Notes: a model not told the origin generated them from the sequence alone. A stretch of DNA of 64,000 nucleotides from Jaltomata sinuosa (GCA_003996215.1 QJPP01001543.1:398641-462640); one strand, 5' to 3'. Positions 36,350 through 49,083 are shown, numbered from the stretch's first letter. Translations and numbers: made by a program.

Positions 36350-38610
36350 TTGTTCCCAGTTCCATTGTCTATATCTCATATATGAGGTACCAGAAGTAGT
36401 AGATCTCAGACTATATATCAGTGATGTGCTCTCACATTCTCTTCATGAACCTTGTTACTAATTATTTTGTAAGAGGGGAAAGTATGTACCTAGATCCTTG
36501 GGTAGTGTTTCTACCTGACAGATGTTGTGTTGTAAGCCATTAGTAGTAGAATTAACCTAGAGCCAGAAATATGAAATCAGAAGTATAGTAGCCTAGACGA
36601 GAGAATGATAGTTGATTGCAGTATGAATTTAGAGTTGTATTTTATTATATTGGTAAGGTATTATACATCCCTTAGTATGGACTAAAGAGCGGTAAGTTGT
36701 CATGCTATTATAGACCAAGTATAGGATGTGAACGAAAGAACATAGTGTGAGAGTGATAATGATAGTTTTGTTATATATACAGCCCCTATATGAGATAGGA
36801 AGGTGGAGGCCTATACCTTGAGGCAAGGGAGAGACTTAGACTATAGAAGTAAGTTGATATTCATACTAGATTCTGGAGTAGTGTCTGTTCTATTAGGGAA
36901 AAATGATTATTGTTCAGTTTAGAGGTTGGTAAGAGGTCCACAAACTTAGACAGGTAGCATGAATTTGAGGGGGAGATGGTGGGATAAAGAATCAGTCAAA
37001 TGTTGGAGGCTCAGATAGTGATGCTATTGGGTGTTAGGACAAAGGTAGGAGGGGAGGCAAAAGCTTATTTCCATCCTAGCATACTAAGTATACTTTAGTC
37101 ATTATGATACCTCTTTCATGCCTTGTATGCCAGTGCCATGGTCCTATTTTATTTACGCACTCCATTTAGATTTACTCCCATATTTAGCTTCTAGAATGAT
37201 AAGTGGTTGCTTCAGAAAACGATTCTAATCTTACTCTACAAGTCTATAAATCTCAGTTGTATGCCTTGAGGTTTGTTATTTATGTAAACTCATGTCTCCC
37301 AGTATGCTTAGTCCTGTCTACTCAGCTAGTCTTCAGAAATGCCTTAATGGCTAATCAAATCATGCTACACCATGTATGTGCTCTGACCTAATTTCTTGAA
37401 AAAGTTCATGCTTATGATTTCCTTTCTCTAGCCATGCTTTATATGTCCAAGGTGTGAGTCACTCATGCCATTGCACTCGACTTCTCAAACCTCACCTTGA
37501 GTGGCTATATCACATTTAGTGTAAGTCAAGACCGATCAGTAATCCTCTATTTGTGATGCTCATGCTCCCGCTCTTTTCTTTCAGTGATTCTGCTTTATGT
37601 TATTATAAGTGGTAGGGGAGGAAGCCTTGTAGTATCCTAGATAGGAGGTAGAAGATTTCTTTTCCTTGTTAGTGTACTTGTTCCACCTTGGATTTTAGGA
37701 GTGGGTGAATTTTGAGATAAGGATTATTCATGCAAAATAGTTAGATGAGGAATTTTAGTATATCCCTCTGTAGAAGTTCTTGAAGTTGCGACTCCTAATT
37801 ATGCTAGGGAAGAGGGGAGAAGTCTTGAATAGGTAAGCTATGAAATCATTAGGTGATGATAGTTATAAGCTTGAATATCATGATGAAGAATATGTGGACA
37901 TTTGCTTTGTGCGACTAGTGACCCTTTGATTAGAAGCTCAGTGTTAGTTAGTTATTGTGATAAGAAGGAATACTATTCTTAGGAGATATTCTAGACAAAA
38001 GAGATTTAGTGGATATAGGCTTAAACATAGAGAAAGCAAGTAGTTAGACTCAGACCATAGTATCTATATGTGTCTTGGTAAGAACTGTAGTTTATTATGG
38101 TCAATATGGTAGTTAGAGTAATTAGTGTAGTTAGAAAGGTTTTCCTCAGCTGAAAGGTTGTCAACTGTATTGTTAAGGCAGGAATAGCCTTGTTCTTACT
38201 CCCTACCCAGAATTCGCGTATCTTATGTCCAGTAGCTTCAGCTTCTAGTATACTAGACTCCTCATATCAAATCAGTTTAGACCTGTCAGTGATCATTCCA
38301 AAGGCCACTGGGCCCTACGCTCAGTTCAGCCCTTGGCGGTAAGTTTAGTTAGAAGGAAACGGTTTTCTCATATAGTTCTTCTCTAAGTGTGAGGTCCTTT
38401 TCAATTAACTAGCGATTTCTAAAGTTGTGTTTATTCTCTATGAGTTCCAGCTAAGTCCCTACTCTCACTCTAAACCAGTTATCATGTTAGGTATTCAGTT
38501 TCATGCCCATCAGTTGTACCTATGCTCTCAGTATGTATGTGTGTCTCATGAATCCAGCTCAGTTTATATTTCAGTCAGAAATCAATTACCATGATTAGTA
38601 ATTTAGTTTT
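36350..38610 (+). other. Non-coding middle of element 5
   Basis: About 2.26 kb with no long open frame and no recognisable retroviral motif on either strand. Moderately AT-rich, with no obvious internal repeat. Its origin is unknown to me; it could be captured host DNA or anciently diverged sequence. Confidence 0.7.
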
Positions 38611-38923
38611 CAGAACTCTTGGTTGAGGGAGATACTTGGAAAGTAGGAGCAGCCATGAGAGCCAAATACCCTCATCTTTTTCTTCCGATCCAGTTATAGT
38701 GTGAGATAATATTTTTCTCCTTAGCATGTCCCTCTGATTCGACTCCATCAGTTTCTCTCATGATCCTAGCATGCATTCATGTTTTCCGAAGTTAGTTCAG
38801 TCATGTTTTAAGTTTAAAAGCTCAGTTTTAATGTTTATCCTTCAGTTTTCATGCTTTGTCAGTTGGTTGGGATGTTTTCTCTCTAGTTTTCCTTACTTAG
38901 TCCTCATTCGAGGATGAATGATC

Positions 38924-38937
38924 CCAAGGGAGAGATA
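38924..38937 (+). other. Polypurine tract, element 5
   Basis: CCAAGGGAGAGATA directly before the 3' LTR, matching the tract of element 1; TTCGAGGATGAATG precedes it as in element 1. Confidence 0.85.
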
Positions 38938-38938
38938 T

Positions 38939-41051
38939 TGTAACACTCCAGAATTTGATCCATCTTTTAAACTTAGAATCCCTGAAAAATCTGACCTTTC
39001 CATGAGCTACTAGTCTAAACCACGGGTCGTGGTTTGAACCACGAGCCATGGAATGAACTCATGGTTAAAGTTCTGCAGGATCAGACTCTGGCCTGAGAAT
39101 AACCAGTGGGTTCTACGGATCATAGTTCATTTTAAAGACCGTCCTGTCCACTCGTGGAACTTGATCTGAGGTCTGCCTATTTCTCAAGAAACTATGAATG
39201 GCTCTATGGACTGTAGTTTATTCTATGGCCTATCCTATTGACTCATAGAACCACATTTGCAGTTGATCATTTAGGTCAGGAACCATGAGTGGAAACTACG
39301 AGTCGTGGTTCAGTCTACAGCTAATGGATTTGAACCCGTGATCCCTGAAACCAAGATTTTTAGCTGCTTTTTCCAATTAAATCCTAGGGTTATTTTTGTA
39401 ATTACCGACCTTTTAACCTTAAGTGAGGTAATTTTGGCCACTTTTAGTAGGGTTTCTACTCCTATTAGCCTAAGTCCTTCATTAATCATTATTCATCTAC
39501 CAAAATAGGAAAAGAACTCCTTCAAGCTCCAAGTTCAAGCCTCCATTTCTTTTAATCTTAGATCAAGCAAGCTTCAATAAGGTGTGTGGGTATTTAACAA
39601 GGGATCCTTTCACCTTTGTGCCAAAAACCCCATACTTTTACTTTGATCTTTCAAGTTATGAAATTAGGGTTCTTACCCAAATTGGAGAAAACTTATGAGT
39701 TCAGTTTTAAAGTATCAATTCATTGTTTCTCATTACTTATCTATGATTTAATTGAAGTTGCTTAGTTGATTTCATAAGCCCATGCCTTAAAGATGATTTC
39801 TAGCATGATTCCATTGAACTGCATATTTTCAAGTGAAAATTCACTTGTTTAGATAACATGACCTTATGTATTTATGAAATGGAATGCCTAATTCTTCAAG
39901 TTATGAATTTAGAAAGAAAAGTATATTTTGAACTATGGCTATGCTAAGTTTTTAAGACTTATGAACTGAAATTGCATGACATCAGATATGTCCATATGCT
40001 CTTCAAACAGATTTGACATCATATATTTCATTAGTTATGAATAGATTTGGCATCAGATATGTCATTAGTTATGATCAGTTTTGGCATCAGATATCCCCAG
40101 TATTAAATGAGCTATATGTATGTTTTTAGGAATTGTATTAGCAACGGGTTGGACAGGGTGAGAGTACCCTTAGTCCCAGAACTACATGCCCCCGTGGGTT
40201 TATAAGTCCCCTCTATTGTGCATTAGAATTATTGATCACGCCACAATTATACCTTTATAACCTGGCAAGGTATATTGGGTCCTCTCAATGGGGCAGATAC
40301 ATCATATTCCATATAGCTCACATGATCTATATTGGTTAGAGAACCTCCCACATAAACGTTCTAAAGCTTTTAGATGTATTTGACTCTTTGCTTTAGATTT
40401 TAGACTTACTAATAATGACTATGTTTTTAGCCTATGATATTGCATTGAGTCATAACATTATAGAATTTACTATTATCATATTATTTCATCTTCAAGGATA
40501 TTCTAAGCATATTTTATTACAAATTATCCATGATATCAGTTTTAAGCATGCTTTCAAGTATATTTCATCATATCATATGTGTATCTCACATACTCAGTAC
40601 ATTCCATAGTACTGACCGTAGACCTCCTTGTGATGCATCTTATTATGATGTAGATCTTGTAGCCCGCTTCCAGATTCGTGTCTAGTGGGTCAGCAGCACA
40701 TTTATCCAGCTTGGTTATTCTTCTTCCTTCGAGGACTTGGAGTTTACCTTCATTCTAGATTTTTAGTTCTTTCATTCAGTTTCCAATATTTAGAGTTAGC
40801 TGGGGGCTTGTCCTAGTAGCTTATCAGTAGTAGAGGCTTTCATACATAGAGTCAGATACTCAGTTTAATTCAGATTGTCATCTTTACACATATATTTATA
40901 TAATAGATTAAGTTTCTAATCACTTCAATTAAGCTTCCGTTCTTATATTCTGTTCAGTTTTTAAGTCATGCTAATGCTAGAGGGTTATTTTGAGATCACT
41001 TGTGATCTTGGGTCCCGTGTTATGTACAGGGGGTAGGCTCAGGGCATTACA
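38939..41051 (+). repeat. Element 5, 3' LTR (2113 bp)
   Basis: It begins TGTAACACTCC and ends GGGCATTACA. It has the inverted-repeat patch (for example AAACCACG-GGT-CGTGGTTT at 39017-39035) and only two full copies plus a part of the 34-bp repeat (copies at 40007, 40041 and 40075), one fewer than the 5' LTR. Confidence 0.93.
40007..40100 (+). repeat. 34-bp tandem repeat in element 5 3' LTR (2 full copies plus part)
   Basis: Same unit as at 35077-35204, with a spacing of exactly 34 bases between the visible starts. Confidence 0.9.
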
Positions 41052-42591
41052 AAAGTCCTCACCTAATTCCACACTAAGGATCCCTAACTGAATCATCTAA
41101 AGTCCACAAGCAACCTATACTTAAGCTAAAGCATCTAACTCTTATCCCAAGGATACTACACAGTCAAAACTAAGTCTGACTTGGGAACGTCTACTCAAAC
41201 CACGAATTTAGAAGTAGGAATCTACCCTAAGGCCTCCAAACAAGCTACAAGAGTCAACGAACCTAGATAGAATGTATTCAAGTCATAATATCCCACCAAC
41301 CAGTAGCAATTTATCATACCCATACCTTAAAAGAGCAGAGTCAAAAAGTAAGAAGTCGTAACCTACCTGGAAGCCAAACACGTGCTCCTGAACCCATTGG
41401 CCCAGAAGCCTTCAACCACTGCTATGCTATCAAGATAGGAATTACACGTTAAGACATGAAGAATAATACCCATATTACTATTTCGGAATTTGGGCTGAAA
41501 ACTAGGTTAAAAATCATTTGTGGGGCCTACCAATGAAAATTGAGAATGAAAAATCACAACAATGTCCCTCATGGGACAAGGGTCACATACTTAAAATTTG
41601 AGTGCAAACCGCCCCCAATATATGCCTAAAACAGCCCCCCAATACTAAGAGAAAAAAGGAATTAAAGCGGGGAAATTAACAGAATTAACACCAAAAACTT
41701 ATGATTTTATGATGGGAATTTAACCACGGACGAGAACCCAACAATCACAAGCATGAGCTTATGATCCCTCAGCAATTTTTGAGCTACAAGCCCTCAATAA
41801 TGAAGGAAAACGGATAGAAATGAGTTAAAAATGAGGATAAGAGTTTATATGTTGCCAGGCGATGGCCCTCGCATACGCGGTGAGGGCATCGCATATGCGG
41901 GATGGTGTAGGAGGCCAGCCTCTCATGAAGGCAAAGAGAATAGGAAGTCGAGGCCCAGATCCCTTTCTTCATGGATGCAGTGGACCAGTGACTCATGTGA
42001 AGGCCAAGAAACTCAACCCTCCACGTATGAGATGGACCCATCGCGGATGCAAAGGGAAAAATGCCCCTGCACCAGATGAAAAAACATGTATTTCTACAAG
42101 GTTAAAAAAATGCTCAGATGGACCCTCGGGATTCATCCAAAATCCCATGCACGCAAAAGAACTATGCTACCCTATAAAAATAATATTCTAGACTCAACAG
42201 AATTATCAAAATAACTAACGGATGTCGTCTTGATTGAATGTTGACCAAAGTCAACACTTTGCCAATTTTGCCTTAAAACTACCCAAGTGCCCCATATGAG
42301 TCCAAAATCCTCGGGACCTTAACCCATGTTCCCACTAGCCTAAAGTCGATGTTCTAGAGCTAATGACGCTGAGGAAAACCTCATCGAGCATGTATTCTCT
42401 GAAATTTTATCAAAGTCAAACTTATCACTTATAAGAGTTCTAAAATAGAGAAATACTTCTAAAACTCAACCAAATAGCTCGCAAATCAAACTGTCAGTCT
42501 TGAAAAGTTATAAATGACCTATAGTCGTTGTGGGAAAGCTTGAAATGCTAAAAATGCATGAAAAGATAAAATGACTTGGAGGGTCATTACA
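41052..42591 (-). repeat. Element 6, 5' LTR, proximal part (right of element 5)
   Basis: It carries the LTR start (TGTAATGACCC on the minus strand, 42591). Aligns with 26930-28489. The patch of CGCATACGCGG-like words is at 41850-42060. The right flank is agaat. Confidence 0.85.
42240..42255. promoter_or_regulatory. Inverted W-box-like site in element 6 LTR
   Basis: GTTGACCAAAGTCAAC: two 6-base arms in perfect inversion, spacer CAAA. Each arm contains the TTGAC core of WRKY sites. Related half-sites occur near 28310, 42410 and 46415. Binding is inference. Confidence 0.5.
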
Positions 42592-43169
42592 AGAATGACT
42601 ATTGGGAATTTGTGAAATAAAACTCAGAAAACTACCTTAAGTCACATTTTAACCCTATCTCTCACTACATCGGTCACTTTCTCGCTACAACGAGAACATT
42701 GTGGCAAGACTTGGTTTGCTACGGTGACCTATGAGGATTTGCCATGCTTGCTATGGCAGAAGATATACCGCTACGATAGACTCATTGTAGTGGGACTTTG
42801 TCTGCTACAACAGTCCCAAAAATAGAAACTTAGGAACTCACCCAAAACTCCTCATTTCACAACACAACCTTGATTCCTAGACATTATGAATTGATCCCAA
42901 CATGGCAACCATCATAACTGGAGTTTGATGAACCTGTTTATTATCCCAAAACTTCCTACGAGATCCCACACAACTTGGCTATCCATAAATGGATGTCACG
43001 CAATCAAATATTACACCATGAGACATAATTCATCTCTAAGGCACACTACACCATATTTTTTGTCAAAACTCACCCTAGCTTGAGATATTACCAACTCCCA
43101 TCCTAGGGATAATTTTAGCTGGGAACTTATGCCCTAATAATCACAATAATAATCGGATGGGTCGTTACA
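42592..43169 (-). repeat. Truncated LTR of the element 3 family
   Basis: It ends with TGTAACGACCC on the minus strand (43169) and resembles 23090-23709, including the CTACAACGA / GCTACGGTG-like repeat patch (42670-42800). Cut on the left at the boundary with element 6, which probably inserted into it. Confidence 0.7.
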
Positions 43170-44084
43170 ACTACGAGCCTCAATATCAAGTCAGAAATCT
43201 AAGTTCCTTATCACCCAACATAGTATAAGACCCAATTTAGGCATCGCATAATAATTCATATCATTTAGTACTCCAATCCATAATTTCACCCAATGCATAG
43301 CATGCTTTACACGATAAGTTCCCACCCTAGTAAAATCTGGAGAAAGTTAAGTCATAACCTATCTCAAAGTAAAACTGTAAGTCTCTACTTGGTCACACCT
43401 GAGCCTTCCCTTATTGAATACCCCCAAATAGAATCAATCTACCAATAACAAGTTCTATGTAAACTCCACTCCAATAATACCCATATTACCAAGGTTCTAA
43501 TCCAGGTCAAAAAAGTCAACTTCGAGCACACAAGGGCGAAACTAGAATTTTATTGGAAAATTAATTTACCCAAAGCTTAAGGAGTTTAAATATGAAATTT
43601 CATTAAAAATGGAGTTAAAATCAACCTTGAAATTATCAAAAAATAATTCTTTAACTTTACTGGTAAAACCCTAAAATTTAAAGTGGAAAATGTGTAAAAA
43701 TAGTACAAGAAACTTATTCGATGAAGAAACCTCAAAAATCCCTTTTTGATTCTCCTTAAAATGAGTTTCAAAGCTCTAAAAATCAAGATATGGGGTCTAT
43801 GTTCAAAAAATAGAATTTAAATCTATTTTAGGTGATCCCTTATTTGCGAACATGGGACCCCCATCACGTTCACGAAGCTGCCTGACCCAGACCCATCATG
43901 TTCATGATAGACCGATCACATTCGCATAGAACAATTGTCCCTTACCACTAACTGGACTAATAACCCTTCATGAATGCAGGCCCTCCACCATGAATGCGAA
44001 GGTTTAATTTCTTCCTTGTTCGCAAACGTGATGCCCCCCCTTGCTAGTGCAATGAACGATTTCAGCTGGCACCAGCAATAGCTT
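43170..44084 (-). repeat. LTR of another gypsy family ('D'), left piece
   Basis: Together with 46256-46767 it forms one LTR split by the solo LTR. It contains a patch of ACGTTCACGAA / ATTCGCA / GAATGCGAAGG words at 43830-44050. The left end is not clear. Confidence 0.55.
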
Positions 44085-46255
44085 TGTCACGCCCCGAGGT
44101 TACCCCCTGGACGTTACACGAGACTTGAGACCACAAGTTCCCCAAGCTAACCCCTTGGTCATAGCATACTCAAGCATAACAAAGATAAGCGGAAGCATAA
44201 TATATAAATCTGGAATCACATACATAGATAATCAAGTCAAATGGAAATATAAAATCCAGAAAGAGACTCGAACAGTGTCTATGTCTGAAAAGCCTCTACA
44301 TAACATAAGGAGTTGTTAGGACAAGACCCTAGCTAACTCAAAGTAAGGAAATAAGAAATCAACATAACTAAAATATATCTAGTCCTTGAACTAAGAGGAC
44401 TCACCAACAGCTGACAGAAAAGTGGCCTGGAAGCTCTAGCCACATGTCTGGAAAGGAACACTTGAATCTGCATCATCAAAGGATGCAACGCAAGATATGC
44501 GTCAGTACTATAGGTTGTACCAAATATGTGAGCGATGCATGAATCATGATAAAAACATTTGAAGACATGCTTAAGAATGAACTTGGCACTTTAAAGAAGG
44601 ACCATTAATAAATATCAAGGTATAAAACATAAAACATGAAATGAAGCTTAAGTTTCATAATATAGATTCATATAACTTTATAGCTTGAAAATAAACATGT
44701 GGTAGTTTCTCTTAACCGACATTAAACCATGCTGAGCTACGTGGAGTTCAGTATCTTGCATCCACACTGAAAGAGTTATTCTAGACGGCCAAGGGTAGAA
44801 ACATTTCATACCAGGATCCTATCATCATAAGCCTCAAAAGGGCAACCTATATTGGCACGTAGTTCTAGGACTAAGGGTACTCTCACTCGGTCCAACTCGG
44901 TGCTAAATACTACTCCCAAAACATATATATACATGACATGAGCTCACATACATATGACATATCAAATGCCAAACTTGTTCATACTTGTTCATAATATTTT
45001 CATGCCCCGGATCGTCGTACTACTCATGAATTAGGGTTTTGAAATCGATTCATGAGCACTGATGGAACATCGGGTGTCTTATCTTGCATCATACTTCATA
45101 ACATAGGAAGACTTGCAAACTTCATGACTTGTAAAATTTGCATGACTCTAGTTCAATTTTTATAAAACATATACTTTCGTAGAATCGTAGGAACTAGGCC
45201 CGCACATGCTTAAAAATCCATAAGGAACATGCTTATCAAAACCCAATTTACTCAAATCAACTTTATGCGTGTAGAGATTTCCATGGTTGAACTTCAATTC
45301 ATGAAATAAGAGTTAACATGCAAAAACCCATGTGAAATCATGCAATTTAGTAGTAATTTCATAATCAAATCATGAGGAGATCATATTTAACAAAACCCAT
45401 AAGAATTGGATCAAAACCCTAATTTGAAGACCATGAAATCCAAAATTTGAATTAGGTGTTTTGGGCACAAAGGTGGAAGGAACTCAATGTTGATTGCCCA
45501 CATACCTTGATTGAAGATGACCCACTTGAATTGGAAAGACTTAGGAGGCCTGAACTTGGCGCTTGAGACCTTGAGCTTGGGGGATTCTTTTACTTTTTGG
45601 GAGAAGAGTGAAGTAATGAGAAGGAACTTAGGCTAATAAGGGTGAAAACCCTACTTGAAATAGTCAAAACAACCTCACTTAGGAGTTAAAAGGGTGGAAA
45701 ATGACCAAAATTCCCCTGGGATTTAACTTAGAAAAATCAGGAAAAAGAGTCAGCTTCAAGTCCTACGGATTGGTTCCACGGGTCATCATTTATATGACGA
45801 CTAGTGGTTCTAATTCGTGGAACCTGGTCATCTGGACAGCCTGCAGAACACAGTCTATGACTCGACAGGACGGATTCGTCATTTGAATGATGGGTCATCA
45901 AATCGAGTCGTGGAACCTTGGGGAAACCATCCCTCTGATCTATTTCCATGAGTCAACAAGACGGACCCATTATTTGAATGACGAGTCGTCATGTGGACTC
46001 GTGGCTCCTGGGGGCACTGTCAGCCTACAAGTTTGATTCCACGAGTTGGAATCACGACCCGTAGAATGGACTATGGTCCGTGAAAACCACTCGTGGTTCT
46101 CAGATCTGAGGGTAAACCAGGAGAAGGCAACCACGGATCCATTCCACGACCCGTGGGTTAAACCACAGTCCATAGTTTGGACCTGTAATCCCTGGAATAT
46201 GAATTTTGTGAGACTTTTTAACTTTGATAGCTGGATATGTTTCAGGGGTGTTACA
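44085..46255 (-). repeat. Solo LTR of the element 1/2/5 family (2171 bp)
   Basis: On the minus strand it begins TGTAACACCCC (46255) and ends GGGGCGTGACA (44085). It has no PBS on its left and no polypurine tract on its right. The flanks agctt and agttg agree at only 3 of 5 positions, so the target duplication is weak. The inverted-repeat patch lies at 45760-46200, including CCACGAGT (46039-46046) and ACTCGTGG (46089-46096) in perfect inversion. A solo LTR normally comes from unequal recombination between two LTRs of one element. Confidence 0.85.
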
Positions 46256-46767
46256 AGTTGAACCAACAACTAAGCTCAATAAAATTTTCCCTGAATAGAA
46301 CCTCAGAATTTATTTGAAATCTCGTGAACACAAGCCAACTATGCTACTATACTAAAATCTATATTCCAAACTCAATGAAATTGTCAAATTCACCAACGGA
46401 GGTCATCTTCAAGAATGTTGATCAAAGTCAACTCTAGGCTAAAATTTCCAACTTTCTAACCTATGATCCAAAAAGCATACGAATGCCCTGGGATGTTAAC
46501 CAATAGTGCTACTAGCCTAAAAATGACATTTCGAAGCTAATGGAGCTAACAAAATTCTCATATAACATCTAAATCTCTAAATGTTAACCAAGATCAACCT
46601 TATTAACTTCAAAACCTTCTAAAATAAAAAACTCACATAGAATCCAATCGAACACCTCGAGAATCATGCCACCACTCCCGAAGACCACAAATATCATAGC
46701 ATAACTAGGGGGAGGGGTAAAACAGTTAAAATTCATAAAATCCAAAAATAACTATAAGGGTTGTTAC
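46256..46767 (-). repeat. LTR of family 'D', right piece
   Basis: It ends TGTAACAACCC on the minus strand (46767). The sequence beyond it is the typical end of a gypsy interior, so this was a 3' LTR in minus orientation. A GTTGATCAAAGTCAAC-like half-intact inverted site lies near 46418. Confidence 0.65.
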
Positions 46768-47450
46768 ATCATCCACAATTAAAATACCCATTCATCCTCG
46801 AACGTTAGAGTAAGGAAGGTGTCTGAACTATTGAAAACTAGGATATATCTACTCTGCATATCTGACTGCCCCATATAGCCTCCTCAACTGGATATTTCAA
46901 AAATCGAGTCCTTTGGTAGTTTAAACATAGGAGTTACATTTGAGAGTTTGGGGAATCGACATATTATTTTATAGTTTTTCAAAAAGCATTTTACCAAGGA
47001 AGGATGACTAGTTATAAATTCTTAAAGAAGAATAAGAATCGATACATATGGACATATAGTCAAGGAAGTCAACAATACGACATATAGATGTCGAATACTC
47101 TATGTAACTGAATGAGTGGAATATCAACATAATTGAATCAAGAAAATACTTCAGTTGTGATCCTAATTCCTCCACAGACGGTCTTTCTAGCAATAGAATA
47201 GTAAAATATCGCATTTGATGATTTAGGATTTTTCTAAAATTCGTGCCCAAAGGAAAGGTGAAGCTTATCCTTAACATACTATGGACTGTAAAAGAATGTG
47301 CAAAAATGAATGATGGACTTCACAAGCTTTTCAATTGAATCTCAAAGGTGTTTCTATGAAGCTCGATCAACTGATCGTAACGCAAAAACTATGAGAATCA
47401 ACAAGACCGCGGGAAGGAACCGCAGTCAATCAGTAAGGCATTAAAATCGT
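46768..47450 (-). mobile_element. 3' end of the interior of element 'D'
   Basis: On the minus strand it ends TTCGAGGATGAATGGG ... GTGGATGA next to the LTR at 46767, the same context as in element 1 (5657-5688). Beyond about 300 bases it is AT-rich with no coding motif. The upstream part of this element is missing. Confidence 0.6.
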
Positions 47451-49083
47451 TATTACGACCAGCCCACTTAACTCAATATTTAACATCACGATTCCTACTA
47501 TACCCACATCTCATAATACAATAATAAGTTATCAATGCCTCACAAGAGTGGTGAGCTCTCGAGAAAGTCTATTATTGTGTATTTCACATTGTTCAATCTG
47601 ACAACTGCCATACGTGACTCCGAGAAGATGGGCACCAACCCACCAGTCCCTCCAATACTTTAATAACATCAATATACAATAATAATTACCCAATTTGATG
47701 AGAAAAAGGGCTGCCCAAAACTACAGTATCCAAAACATCACTTCATTGCTCGAGATTCTATAAAAATGATTCTAAAACATGAAATTACAAGGGAGGGTCA
47801 TAGAAGGAAGATTGCCATGAAAAAAGTCTTTAAAATCCAAAAATAAACAAGTTCATAGAAGGACCCACCACCGTTATTATATACAAACCAAGTCAAAACA
47901 TAATTTTATGATAATTTTGGTCCTACCCGATTTTGTCCGGATAGTCTGTGGCAAAATGGTCATATCTTTTTAATCTGACGTCGTATGGACGAACGGTTGA
48001 TGTTCTAGAAACTACACTCAAATACCTTTAATTTGATATATAATAGACCCTCTAGAGCCTTATGTATTGGGATATATGCTCGCCCCAAGTCAGCCTATCA
48101 ACAAGATTACATATGAAGTTACTATTTCCCCACTTGACACGGAGTCAATACTATTGAATATGAGTTCATGACAAGAAATAACTGTATAAGAGGAATATAG
48201 TAATTCTAAATCTCTACAAATAGTTCCTCAAAAGCACGATAAATTTATAACCACTAGAATCAAGGAATCGTGCCAAGAAAAGAAAGAAGTGGCCTTGACA
48301 TACCTCTTTGTCAATTCCATGAAGCTAATACAACCTCTGCCCACACACCTGAACCAACTTGCTACACAAGCATGAAATCACCACCTCATACTTCGAATCA
48401 CCCCACAACCTTGCTTCCCACAACACGCATGGAAAATACACCACAAAATAAGAGAGAAAACTACGAGAACACATCAAGCCTATCGTGGATTAGAACGCGT
48501 CTCAAGCTCATAGTCATAGAGGTTATTATGAAGAGAATTGGAGATATCCACAGATCCCTCAAGAACAAATTATGTGCTGAAACATATTTCTAAAGGTTCA
48601 AAAAATGATACAGTGGAGGTGGATTACATAAAGGGGTTAAATATTGATTTAGCAAAAATCATTTTAGCCACTAATTGTGTGGTGGCGGTGAATACATTTA
48701 CAAGAATAAGAATGAGCAATTAATGTTATCACATGGATTAAAGGTTATCTATCAACATATATATAAAATGGTGGAAATCCATTTTGGATAAAAGTTACCT
48801 CATATAATAATAATTTTTCAACATAACTAGATTTATTATTTCTATTAAAATATTAATAAATTATAAAACTCTTATAAAATAAATAAATATAACATAGCTT
48901 AAAACTTTTTTGTAAATTTTTAAGACATTTTTAGGAAGCCAATAAAAATATATTTTTTTTACCAAATTCAAATTTAAATCAGATACCCTCGAACACGCGC
49001 ATTTTAAAATAGAACTTTTAAATTGAGGCTCGTAAGACTTTGGCACGGGATGAAGAACAACCTTAAATACCTGGGGTGTTACA
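47451..49083 (-). repeat. Probable further LTR (minus), boundaries uncertain
   Basis: The right end reads TGTAACACCCCAGG on the minus strand (49083); the left end may be at TATTACGACC (47451), a degraded form of the usual terminus. It contains words common in plant LTR U3 regions (GACGTCGTATGGACGAACGG at about 47980-47999). A 107-codon frame at 48270-48593 shows no known domain and is probably chance. Confidence 0.4.

Larger units (their letters stand above)
34021..41051 (+). mobile_element. Element 5: non-coding LTR retrotransposon (LARD-like), 7.03 kb
   Basis: Complete element with two LTRs (34021-36153, 38939-41051), a perfect PBS, a polypurine tract and a target duplication (gaagt at 34016-34020, aaagt at 41052-41056, one mismatch). 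Rejoining the flanks restores the order found in the homologous LTR at 26930. The interior (36154-38938) has no gag, protease, RT or integrase. Only the leader (to about 36350) and the tail (from about 38610, with a relic of the chromodomain end readable as AMRAKYPHLF) match element 1. The middle 2.2 kb is unrelated to gag-pol. It must have depended on enzymes from a coding relative such as elements 1 or 2. Confidence 0.9.
28490..42591 (-). mobile_element. Element 6: degenerate Ty3/gypsy element, 5' LTR split by element 5
   Basis: Read on the minus strand: 5' LTR 42591-41052 plus 34020-32160 (about 3.4 kb without the insert), a decayed PBS (32156-32145), gag (31960-30890), collapsed pol (30890-28490), and then the LTR at 28489-25130 in the position of the 3' LTR. 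The end of the interior (AGTACTGGATAT before TGTAATGACCC) resembles the end of element 7's interior (TAGTGGATGATA before its LTR). The interior is only about 3.7 kb, so about 1.3 kb of gag-pol is missing compared with element 7. Old and inactive. Confidence 0.78.

Noticed and set aside
41862..42191. A 109-codon open frame
   Set aside because: It lies in the GC-rich repeat patch of an LTR; the homologous LTR at 27740-28100 does not keep it open as the same protein.
45737..46269. Overlapping open frames on both strands (70-99 codons)
   Set aside because: They arise from the inverted-repeat patch of the solo LTR, where both strands carry similar words; no protein similarity.
48270..48593. A 107-codon open frame with a Thr/Pro-rich N terminus
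   Set aside because: No recognisable domain, lies in an LTR-like AT-rich stretch, and no codon pattern typical of genes is apparent.
47451..49083. A complete second solo LTR
   Set aside because: The right terminus is convincing but the left one is only a degraded guess and no target duplication was found, so I list it only as a probable LTR.
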